64,000 nt of DNA, taken from NCBI GenBank assembly GCA_021234155.1, contig JAJEKV010000235.1:250001-314000 (forward strand). The letters are read 5' to 3'. Below, piece after piece: positions 48,062 through 58,313 of this stretch. This DNA comes from Isoetes taiwanensis (lineage: Eukaryota; Streptophyta; Lycopodiopsida; Isoetales; Isoetaceae). A model generated the notes under the pieces. That model saw nothing but the letters and a program-made list of their open reading frames with translations. It did not search any database and was not told the DNA's origin. Each line of letters opens with the position of its first letter. Position 1 is the first letter of the stretch. The translations under genes and the position numbers were made by a program.

Positions 48062-48518
48062 TGTATACCACACCAAACCATGCACCATACCATGCCCCAC
48101 ACTATCATATTCACTGTAATCCAGCACATCCCACCACACACACACCCCACCACACACCACCACCATTCACACACACACCATACACCATAGACCATACACC
48201 AACTATCATATTCACTAACTTAGCATTATCCCACCACACACCACACCATTCACCACCTCCCACCACACACACACACACCATTCTATACCACACACCATAC
48301 ACCATACACCAAATGGTGGAGTGTGGAGCCATGGTGGTGGTGGGTGGTGGGGGGGTGGGTGGTGGTGTGGTGGTGGTGGGGTGGGGTGGTGGGGGTGGTG
48401 GTGGTGGGTGTGTGTAGTGGTGTGTGGTGGTATGATGTGGTGTGGTGGAGTGGTGGGGGTGTGGTGGTGTGGTGTTGTGGATTGTGGTGTGGTGTTGTGG
48501 GGTGTGGTGTGGTGGTAC
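48062..48518. repeat. CA-rich to GT-rich strand-switch low-complexity block
   Basis: About 250 bp made almost entirely of CACCA/CCACAC-type words is followed, after a central dyad CACCA-AA-TGGTG (48307-48318), by about 200 bp of GTGG/TGGTG words. Opposite composition on either side lets the halves pair imperfectly, and the G-rich half has runs suited to quadruplex formation. All ORFs here are artefacts of low complexity. Confidence 0.9.
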
Positions 48519-48614
48519 AAGGTCACAAAATATATGGGTGAAAACAATCAAGTAACTGCTTTGATTGACCAAAAGGGTACAAGGCTTCTTTTAAATCGTA
48601 AATCTTTTTCTTCA

Positions 48615-48672
48615 AAAAAAAAAAAAAAAAAAAACTTACATAGTCATAAAGTATACTATCGGTAGTATACTA
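48615..48672. repeat. A run and short palindrome
   Basis: A run of more than 20 A at 48615-48637, then AGTATACTA-TCGG-TAGTATACT at about 48649-48671, a 9-bp stem with a 4-base loop. Confidence 0.7.
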
Positions 48673-48839
48673 TTCAAAGATAGTGTCATTTACACATTCC
48701 TTATGATAGGAAATGTGAACACAAATGTGAACAAAAGATATATATAAGCCTGTTACATAGTTCATCTTGCAAAATCAGATACGGACTCATGATCACCAAA
48801 ATCAAAGGATCGGTTGGGCGATACGTTTTCGGATTGGCA

Positions 48840-51800
48840 TCACAATGCATGACCAAAGCATCTATTAGAAATTGTCGTCGCGGATGCATGATTCATGAGA
48901 GAACCATTTAGATGTAATCTGTGACATCCATAAATAAGGTTAGAAATATTTAAAGGAACATGAGATGCAAGACATACAAGGGAAGGCATACAACTTACTT
49001 CCATATCTCTACTAGAGACAAGAGCTTCAACATATTTGTGCATAAATCCCATCACATACAACCCACATGATGTTAAATCGGCTGCCGTGGCACCTCTACT
49101 TGTCAATCCGATTAACATTATTTCTCTTCATGAAATCGACGCCTCTAGATACTTGACCGATCGATGTGGTTAACATTTGTGTGTGCACTCTACATATCAC
49201 TTAAATTTAGCAGATCAATTAGCGGGAAGAAAAGCAAAGCAACAACTTAAAGTATTACATACCCTTTGATTGCTTTCTCGCTCGTCGCGATAACCCGTAA
49301 GAGGATTCAAAGACGGAATTCTCGGGTGCGTGTAGGATCTTGAATCGATGGTGCGAAGCGTAAAAACAAACAAAGACAAAATGGTCATTCTCAAGGATAG
49401 GTGCAAGGATATGATGGCATTTAGCTACCACAATCCCCTTCATCCCCGATTTCACTATTTCAATGACATTCAATGATCCTTCAAATTGATTCACCCTTTC
49501 TTTTGTCCGCTGGTAGCTTCTCTAAACCTTATATAGTTGTAAGCAGATAAAAAGATTTTGCTCTTCCACTCGAAAGGCAATGTCTCATACAAGCACCTGG
49601 ATTAGATTAAGATTAACATTAGAGACAAGGAATAGCAACAAATACAAATTTCGGTTACAACCTGTGTTATTACCGCCATAAAGATCCACTAAGCTGCTAC
49701 TCATTTTAGAGTTAGTTGCACATAAAATTGCTATGTCGATGCAACCACTTTCATTTCAGCCGGGCGGACAGTTTTTCATTTGAATTCCATAAGTTTATCC
49801 TTGTCATCATTTCGTTGTCGATCCAAGATGTTAGTGTCATATTAACAATTGATCCATGACAATAAAGCATAAATTGATACCTTCCAATCATTTCCAAAGT
49901 GGTTTAGACCCGCAAAATGAGTAGAATATAATAAGCTATTGAAGTATAAGTAAGTCAATGTTAGTGTCATATTAACAATTGATCCATGACAATAAAGCAT
50001 AAATTGATACCTTCCAATCTCTCGCTTCCGTTGGTTTAGACCCGCAAAACGAGTAAAATATAATAAGCTATCAAGTATAAGTAAGTCAATGTAAGTTAGC
50101 AATTACCGCTTTGGCAAAAATGGATGTCCCCGCCCGGGTTTGCACTCTCTTTTTCCAAATTGCTTTGGCATCACTTTGACCATAAATTTAGTCGTTGCCT
50201 TGGCTGCAATCTCCAAGGCTTCTTCAACATCATCTAGCTCCTTTGAATCGTCGCAAAGTCTCTCAAGACAAGAAAGTGCTTCATTCTAATGTTTTGAAAG
50301 CAAGACAAAAAGAAACACGTGACCGCCAAAGAACAAGCCTTTTCCTCAACTTGAAAAACAAAGCAGCCTTCGTGGATCGCTTTCAATGTCGCCACCAAAA
50401 TCTTCGCAAGAATTTTATCTCAGAAACACGCCAACATAAGTTTCAAAATACAAAAAAAAAAATAGAAACCCCTGAAAAGGAGAGAGAATTACTTTCTCGG
50501 GCTTTCAAACTAGTTGCTCCAATAATAGCAGCTCGGCTTCAACAGTGGGATCTCTTTTTGGAAAACAACCTCTACCGCAAAATATTGAACATTAGTGAAC
50601 TCTAACTACAAACAGATGCAATCTTAATGTAATCAGAATGTAATCACCCTACCTTCCACATACCCCTCTGTCTCCAAATCCTCGCGATTGATTGCTTATG
50701 AGTTGTTGCAATTCTCAAAGGTGATGTAGATGTGGATGGACTTCCAACATCGATAGCAGAAAGATCTTTTGTGCCGTGTTCAAGAATTGGGATGTCCGAG
50801 AATGGTAAATGCAACCCCTTCTCAATAACATTCTTCTTTTCACCTACAACATGAAATTTTGCTATATTCAAAACTTAAGCATAGTGCACCTAAACATGAA
50901 TTGTTTAGTTTACCCGCAGCTTTACTTCTTCCTTTCTTGATACTACCCATGTCCGCATTGACACAATTGGGTGTCAATAAGAATGTAAACACTTGATTCG
51001 TAATCAAGGGGAGATGTAGAGTAGATAGAAGCAAAATCAAGAAAAACAATCGATGCAAATCAAAACAGTAACAAAATGTTAATTACATGCAAGTGGGTTT
51101 TACTACGTGCAAACTTTCTCACTGATAATGTAACGACAAAATAGAAGTACATTAGTGTACATAGCTATCACAATGTAAAGGAAAACCAAATACTAAATTC
51201 AAATGTATTTCGTAACAAAATATTTTATCAATACACCCTATCAAATACATCATTCAAAGATTGAATGTAAAGGAAAGTCAAATACCAAATTCATATGCAT
51301 TTTCGATCACATGTAAATGCAAAGTATACCAATGCAATACACCCTATTAATACACCCCAGAAGGAATTTAAAAGCACTTCATGGCACATGTAAATGTAAA
51401 ATACGTAAGCAAAATACATTTCCTCTTTACAAGAAAGACAAAACTACGCCAAATCAAATGTTAATACGCTTATGTACATGATGGAAACTAACTACATCTA
51501 AGTACACTCAAACTAATTATGTAATCAAAATAGAAATAGATGTACCTTCGGAAGGGATTCCTAAGCAATGTCGCAGTCCCCTGACCATGAACAATCATGT
51601 ACACATGTATTCGCCGTTGAAACCCCTGAATATAAGACAAAATAGACAATATGTATGACCACAAAGTGGGAGATATTACCATGGTCGAAGTCAAGGCAAT
51701 CATTACAACCGCCGCAAGTATTGCTTATATGTGAGAATGAAGCTCCGCCTTGTCGCGAGTATGGGAGCGGGCTGCAGGCCTATCGGGTCTGATCTTTCCA

Positions 51801-52570
51801 AATGCTTAGTCATCTCCTTTATTCTATTCTCACAGGTTTGAATTAACTTCCAAATCCTTGCTGATTTTTTTCAATGGCGCCTTCTAATTCTTGCAAATTA
51901 GCCTTTAAACAATCAATGGGAATCATTAGAGCATCTAAGTCAGCAATATAACTTGATTTCTCCTCCTCTAAATGGGATGCCAAAGCCATTTGCACATCGG
52001 GCTTGGCTTTCCCGCTTGCTTTTAAACTCCGCCATAATGTGAACTGCCACATATTTTTGCATCTTTACTCGCACAAGTCTTGTCAAGAAGCTCTTATCAC
52101 TCTCATGCTTCAACAGCTCAATTTCCATTATTTTCCTTTTTCTTTTTAAAGTCTCAGATTTCATCAAGCATGGAGGCAGAATCTAATGCTCTTGTTTCCC
52201 TCCACCTTTTCATCATTTCCAACCGCTACCCCAATTCTACCCGAGGCATACATTTAATAGCTTTAACATTGGAAGACTTTACAAGAGCTAATTCCGTCAG
52301 TCCATTCTTTTGAGAGCCTTTTGAATGAAGACTTGCACTTGCTTTCACCTCATCCCAATCGATGCTTACTCCTTTGTAATGAAGTGCATATGCTCTGCAA
52401 AATACAATGGAATGTGATGATTTGCAATGTCCCTCCTACAAAAAACGTGTTCATACACGTAAAAAAATCTGCCATCCAACCAAGCTTAATCCCGTGACTC
52501 TTGATAACCCCTAACAACAACAGGGGCTTCGTAACCCCAAACATCCAGACTATTTGCACTAGCCCCGAAA
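48840..52570 (-). CDS. Multi-exon gene with Ulp1/C48-like protease end, possibly decayed
   Basis: Minus strand. An N-terminal stretch (52560-52350: WGYEAPVVVRGYQESRD, FFYVYEHVFC) and a Lys/Glu-rich part (52320-51843) are followed by smaller exons. Two neighbouring exons (ending 50914 and spanning 50843-50664) have GT/AG ends and join in frame at GRSKAAG/EKKNVIEKG. Another exon, 50285-50107, encodes CDDSKELDDVEEALEIAAKA and ends at GTAATT. The protease-like exons are 49494-49263 (ILAPILENDHFVFVCFYA, candidate His) with donor GTATGT, and ~49150-48999 (SCGLYVMGFMHKYVEAL, candidate nucleophile Cys) with donor GTAAGT; a last exon starts at 48918. Such proteases cut SUMO-type conjugates and are also carried by plant transposons. 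Stops in some segments leave it open whether it is functional. Confidence 0.55.
49828..50088. repeat. Tandem duplication, two ~130-bp units in an intron
   Basis: 49828-49957 and 49958-50088 both start ATGTTAGTGTCATATTAACA and end TATAAGTAAGTCA, with a divergent patch near CTCTCGCTTCCG. It lies directly downstream of the 50285-50107 exon. Confidence 0.9.
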
Positions 52571-52820
52571 CATGCTATCAAAATTGTTGCTCCCTAAGTC
52601 CGCCTCGATGCTTACCTTGTCAAATCCTCGGCAAGAAGACCTCCCCGACCAAGAAGACCCACTCTTGAGTTTTCAAGCAGCTCTAGTGGGAGACCTTGGC
52701 ATGGGCTTTGCTGTGTTTGTTATGAGGAGATTTCCTTAGAGATATCTTTTGTTCCAAGTCAAGTTTTGGCCATGATCTCTTTCCCGGGTGCTTCAAAGCC
52801 TCTCCGAAAATGCAAGCTTT
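52571..52820. other. No gene recognised
   Basis: One plus frame (QEDLPDQEDPLLSFQAALVG) looks protein-like for ~50 codons but ends in stops; not assigned. Confidence 0.3.
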
Positions 52821-52821
52821 T

Positions 52822-52969
52822 GGCTATGGAGGTCCCGATCTTGGCTATGGAGGTTCAATATGGATGTCAAGCTTTCGGGCTATGGAGGTTCAATATGGAT
52901 GTCAAGCTTTCTCGGCTATGGAGGTTCGAATATGGATGTCAAGCTTTCGGGCCATGGAGGTTCGAAAGG
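52822..52969 (+). repeat. Minisatellite of 35-36-bp units
   Basis: Units GGCTATGGAGGTTC(G)AATATGGATGTCAAGCTTTC at 52843-52877, 52878-52913 and 52914-52949, with partial units at each side. In one plus frame they read GYGGS repeats. Confidence 0.9.
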
Positions 52970-53140
52970 AGGAAGGTTGAACAGAAGTGGGAGGAGAGTT
53001 CAAAATTATTTGCCCTATTAATGATTCATTCCAAGAATAATAACTTCTGGAGGGGAGGGATTTCCTTACATTTTGAATTTGTAAATGTAAAATACGGGCA
53101 CTTTTTTTGCCCACCCTTTCATGCTTCTACCCAAATATAC

Positions 53141-54813
53141 TGACACGTCACGGGCCGAGGATACGCCATCATGGGGGTATGTAACCTAACCACAAAGGAT
53201 TAATTTAGCTATGCTAAATTAATAAGGGTTTAATTAAAGGATAATTGCCTATAATTAAGGGATAATTGTCTAATTAACTTAATGAACCTAACTAAATTAA
53301 GCTAATTAATTAATTAGATAGAGGACACCTGGTCAAACTCGATTGGCCAGGAGGAGGATGCTAATTTGAGGCAGCAAATTGGATCCCTATCCCAATTTGC
53401 CCCAAATCGAACCCAGGAGAAGGAGCAGCTGAGCGCCCAGGCCATTCGAATATGGAGATCCCACATGACAACGGTTCCAGTCGGAATTTGGGTTAGTGAA
53501 TAGGTTAATTTGGTATTTCTAGGGCTAGCGCCTCTGCCAGGCTTCTTTGTTGATCTTTGATGTGGATTAACCCTTGTGTTGATAGTTAGAATTGTTCTCA
53601 ACTCTTGATTATGCACTGTGATGGATGGATGGATGTATCTTTGGTAGTATCTCTGTTAGTTCTTCCTAAAAAACAGTGGATTAAGGGGGTAGAGACCTCT
53701 CAGAACCTATGTTTATTAGTATGTTTCTATTAGCTCCAAGAATACCCAAGAATTACTACCAGGTACAAAGCCCACCGAAATGTGGAATCTATGGCATCAT
53801 TGAAGCACCGTGATAAGGGGCCGAGTGATGAAGTGTGGGGTGGGGTCTCGCCTGAGCATAAAAGGCTACAGTGGACTCCTTCAGGTGAGCTAGGCCTAAT
53901 AGTCGGGCCACGTAGAGGGTCTGTATGGGTCCGACACCCGGGTACAAAGTGGTGTGATCATCATGTACTTTGAAGATAAAGTTAGGGGAGTAGGTCAGGT
54001 ACGGATGCGGGGGTCGCTGATGCGGCACCTCTAGCTCACCCATGGATTCACTGCGACCCTGGGAAGGGACACTTCTCTGACCTGCCTCATCAGACCGAAG
54101 AGATGTAACCCGGAGTAGTCCCGAAGGGTGATTCCTTGGGATTGCGTCTCCGAAAGGCTACAATGGCACCATAGCTTGATTCAGCTCATCTGCAAAGTGT
54201 GCACAGGAGGGGCGGACGGAGTGGACAACCCTAGCCAATGTTCTATGCCAGCCAACGCCATGTTAAGATTCTGTGTGCTGATCTCCTGAGACCTAGCCGT
54301 CGGTCGATCCCCATTGGAGTCTGAGCCGGGGTAGAACCTTGGGTTTGGGATGTTTTCTTTAGCATTAGATGTATCTTCTATGTTATCATCAGTTGGATGG
54401 ATGTGCCACCATTCGTGGTGGTTATTTATTATATGATTATGATGTGTGCTAACCTTGTATTCACGCTTCCGTGACTTAGGAGTCCCATTGAAGGCGTGGG
54501 CCGAATGACACCTCCGTGTCCTTCACCCGGGCATCTTTCCATGGACGGTCCGAGTTAGACGGAGGGCCCTGCTCATGGTGATCATGAGCTGATTGCCATG
54601 GGAGGGGGAAGTCCCTGTATGTATACGTCTGGAGCGCCGTATATGTTCGGGAAGCATCACAGGACGGAATGACTCCTCTGTATCCTCTACTCCATAGTCT
54701 GGCCACCGTAGAGACAAGTTAGACAGAGGGCCCATACGACGTGTAGCCATTGGATGGGAAAGGTCCTTCATTGTATACCACGGGCTGTCGTATATAGCAC
54801 AAGGAGCGTCACA
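53141..54813 (+). repeat. Solo or truncated LTR, same family as 3869-5368
   Basis: Shares many blocks in the same order and orientation with the first LTR: GACACGTCAC, GATGTAACCCGGAGTAGTCC, CTGCAAAGTGTGCACAGGAG, ATGCCAGCCAACGCCATGTT and the terminal GGAGCGTCACA (54803-54813). The first ~45 bp of the reference LTR, including TGTGACG, are missing. Near the 3' end a ~150-bp segment is duplicated (ends GGAAGCATCACA at ~54661 and GGAGCGTCACA at 54813). No internal gypsy coding is adjacent. Confidence 0.83.
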
Positions 54814-55268
54814 TTTCTTCCCTCTGAAGTCCTGTCTACCTGGCCCCTTGTCTTCAAACAAACGTAGGCACTCCACGAATTGCCATGAATTATCCCCAGA
54901 TGCTTCCTTCCCACCTGTATCCACCTTCTTCCCTTGCTTGCATCTGACACAAGAGGCTCCGGTTGCTCCACAAACGTGCTTTCATGGAAATTCACATTCT
55001 CAGAAAGTTTGAAACCTTCCCACAGAGCCCTGCATTCTGCAACAGCACTGCTTTTAGGAGGATGCCCCTCCGCATCCACTCTGCCCCTGCCCCTGCCCCT
55101 ACCCGATACCCCCCTGGCCAGCCTCCTCAAGAACATGGCGACAAGCACGCTGAAAGGAAATTCAAGTACCTGTGGGAGACCCCGATTACGCTGCCATGAC
55201 TGAGATATACCAGGAAGAAAATGGACGGCCATGCAGCTTATGAACTGCAGCAAAAACTCCAATGCCAA
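54814..55268 (-). CDS. Unidentified ORF fragment next to LTR
   Basis: A minus frame open for 166 codons (55268-54768), the last ~15 inside the LTR. It has an Arg/Gly run (SGRGRGRGRVDAEG) coded by a CCCTGC repeat and a segment SENVNFHESTFVEQPEPL. The sequence immediately before the LTR on this strand (GAGGGAAGAAA) looks like a polypurine tract. I recognise no family; chance cannot be excluded. Confidence 0.25.
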
Positions 55269-55418
55269 TGGAAAAACAACCTATAGAACACCATGTGCAG
55301 TACCACTCCTGTGCTGCGGGCCACAGCAATCCCCTGCAGCCACATGCCGCAGCCCACGACCTTCCAGAACGGAACAGAGGCCACATGCATGAATTCGGCC
55401 CCTGTCCCGCGCGCAATA

Positions 55419-56880
55419 GAAGGAAGGAAGGGAGGGAGGGAGGGAGGGATGGAGGGAGGGAAGGAAGGAAGGATATTTTAACATCCACGGAGGCCAACTG
55501 GCCTATGAGACGGTGTTACAATATATCGAAAAGTATCTAAACACAAAAGGAAACCACAGAAACCCTGTACAATGTGGCTCTACCACTGGGACAAAAAAAC
55601 CCCCCATGTGGGAGGAAAAACCCTTGTAGTAGGCGTTCAGAGGTGCTGTGAGGGACTCCCTGACGGTGGAGACTTGCAGAATGTAGGACGCGAGACGTGC
55701 AACCATTGGCGAGGCCAGCAGTTGATGAATTGCTATCTCAGAGCATCTGAGATCGGCATGAGCTGCTCGGATGTGTGCATATGCCGGACATTCCTATAGA
55801 GCATGGTGTTCATCTTCTACTATCTACATGTGACACCACTGGCATAATCTCTCATGCCGGGGGATTCCCTGCCCTCCATCCATACCCCAGCGGCCTGTCT
55901 CAATTCTTAGATGGAGGAACCCTGTCCTTATTGCAGCAGCTCTCCATTTCTTGGTAGAGATGTGTGCCTTCAAATACTGATGGGGGCCATGTTCAAGCGA
56001 CGGATTAACCTGCTTGTGGTAGTGCTCTGTTTTGGGCTTTGCAAGAGTGGGCGCATCCCACAGAGAGGTAGCAAAGCGCTCATTCAAATGCAGCTCCTGC
56101 TCCACGATATCCGACATATCCATAATCTGTTGATAGTCTAAGGACCATCTTGCGAACCATCCCCTACAGTGCTCCTGCCATACTCTCTTCAGACGTTGTG
56201 GCCCTTGTGCCAATAACAGAGCCCGGGGAGGAAGATGTTGTGCATCCATTCTGTCAACCTTATGGAAATACGCAAGGTGCCTGCGCATAGCAGAATGCTG
56301 TAGGGGCCAAAAGCCAGTCTCATACAGCAAAATCGGATAAGGCACCGTGTCCTTGACGCCTAGGCTGTATGTTAGGAAAGCCTTCTGTACCCTCTCTAGC
56401 TTATCCCAAGTACCCTTGCTAACCGCTGGCCTCCAGACCTCTACCCCATACAGCAATACTGGTTCCACGAGTGCTCGGAACAAGTGTGCTTTGTGTGCCC
56501 AATCGCAGAGATCTATTCTGTAACAGCTATTCTGCATTCGCATACAGGGCTTTCCATCCCGTGCCGACCCTTCTTTCTACATAGTCATCCCATAGCATGT
56601 TAGCAGAGAAATCGATTCCCAGATACTTAAAGGTCCTTACAACTTCCATCCTTTGTCCTCTGTAATAGAAGTCTGGGATATCATGCTGCGCAGACAGGAT
56701 TGGCAACAGCTTGGTTTTCTGCTGGTTGACGGTCATTCCTGCTGTGTCACAGAATTGACTGAGAGCATCCAAATATTCCTGCATACTCCTAGCTATATGG
56801 GACAATAAGCCCAGATCGTCTGCATAGAGAAACCTAGTTCTGAGAAACCAATAGCAATAAATCTCCGACCACTGCAAAAA
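55419..56880 (-). mobile_element. LINE-D, 5'-truncated
   Basis: Minus-strand LINE 3' half. The tail is a (GGGA/GGAA)n tract on plus (55419-55473), i.e. TTCC/CTCC repeats. The terminal stem is AGGCC-AACT-GGCCT (55491-55504). The body starts just upstream of the RT active site near 56880, beside an A run. Confidence 0.9.
55824..56860 (-). pseudogene. LINE-D RT C-terminal half
   Basis: The catalytic FLYADDLGLLS is intact (about 56800-56832), then TVNQQKTKLLPI, TFKYLGIDFSANMLW and, after one frameshift near 56535, a 239-codon open frame with LVEPVLLYGVEVW, RVQKAFLTYSLGVKDTVPYP and a C-terminal IETGRWG...LCQWC cysteine region. This is the cleanest LINE coding segment in the window, but without endonuclease and N-terminal RT it cannot move on its own. 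Confidence 0.88.
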
Positions 56881-58313
56881 AAAAAAAAACCAACGGACCA
56901 TTAAAAAGGAAATATATCCCCACAACCTACCCAAAAAACCTTACAAAAAGATCTAGTGCAAACATTATTATGCTATGTCTTGCCTTCATGGGAGGCCCTA
57001 ACACAAAATTATTGTGTGTTAGGGCCAGTTTCTTGCAATATTTCTTTTCATATTGCGGGAGGGCTTTTGTCACATGGTTGGGACTATGATTCCTAGTGCG
57101 TATTATATGTAAAATCGTATATTTTGACATGTTTGAACAGCTTAATTGCACTTGAAGGTCAAGTTTCTATTTCTGTGTATTTTGGATGGCTTTTTTTTGC
57201 AATGGTTCGAAAAAAGAAAGATAGCTTGCAATTTGTAGAGACTGGATAAGGCATACAGTTGTGATTGCATGCGAAGGAGTCGACCTTCCTCCAGAGCCAA
57301 AATCCTGCTATTGGTGCAAATCCGGCCATGGATTCACACCAGCCTTCATGTTGTTTCCCCTTTGCTATTTTCGTGCGACCGGCTCTAAGAAATCCAGTAT
57401 ACCTAGATAGCCGATGTCAGTGATTGCTTCTTGAAAGTTGTGGCAAAATGCTCTGCCATTCTGATGGTCTACCAGTTTTTGAAAGGCTTGTTCCAGGACA
57501 CCGCAGTTTGTGCTTATGGGTAGTGTGCTACCTCTATCGTAGTTGGACTGAGTAGCCCTTACATCAATGTCTGCCGGACAATGGTTTTAGCGTGTTTTAT
57601 TTAATTGCTCCAGCAATGGTTTGGAACAGTCGCTTTGCACCATTGAAACTTGCAAGCAAATTTTTCCTTGAAAAATCGTGGACGGCACAACGGAGGGAAT
57701 ATTCTACAGATCAATGGCCACGAAGAAAAGATGAAAAATAGACCCATAAAGATCATTGTTACCCTTTTCCGGCTAACATTTGTCTAGTTAACTGCAGGTA
57801 ACTAGAACTCCACCTTCTATGGTTTTATAGAATAATATGAACAATAATAGGAATATACACCGAATGATTTTTCTAGTGCACTAAATGCAAAGTTCTAAGT
57901 TGCAGTATTACATTTACTGAGTTTTCCATAGAGCAAAGTGCAAATCTCCAACCATTAAGCTTGCTTAAGTTACACAATATCAATCCATTCACTTTTCCAG
58001 GAGTTGGGAACTCCAGTCACCAAAGTCATATCTCCTCGAGCAACCTGTACAAAGGGATACAAGTAAGCCATTCGCATAAAAAGTATATAAAAATATATGG
58101 TAAACAAGAGTTATCTTGTATATGTGATCAAACTGATTCTATCCAGTTGAAAACCATTATTTCTAGTCACCTCCATCAAAATAATCTTCTCTCTCTTTGT
58201 AGAAAGAAGAAAAATGGCTAGAACCAATATGATGGAAAGAAATTATAGGAAAAGAACGAAACTCTGTCTTGGAGCTATAAAACTCACCTACTTAAGGAAA
58301 TGATTTAAAACTA
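56881..58313. other. No gene recognised; one perfect hairpin
   Basis: Noncoding. A perfect 12-bp stem GGCCCTAACACA/TGTGTTAGGGCC with a 9-base loop lies at 56994-57026. Confidence 0.6.

Noticed and set aside
47773-48665. Several long overlapping ORFs on both strands
   Set aside because: They arise from CA/GT low-complexity sequence that lacks stop codons; the translations are His/Pro/Thr or Gly/Val/Trp runs.
50195-50605. 136-codon plus ORF
   Set aside because: It is antisense to the minus-strand exon at 50285-50107, whose frame has splice sites and a better protein-like sequence.
54814-54826. Minus-strand polypurine tract implying a minus-oriented element at 54.8 kb
   Set aside because: The LTR aligns in plus orientation with the LTR whose direction is fixed by its pol gene, so the purine stretch is more likely chance or belongs to other sequence.
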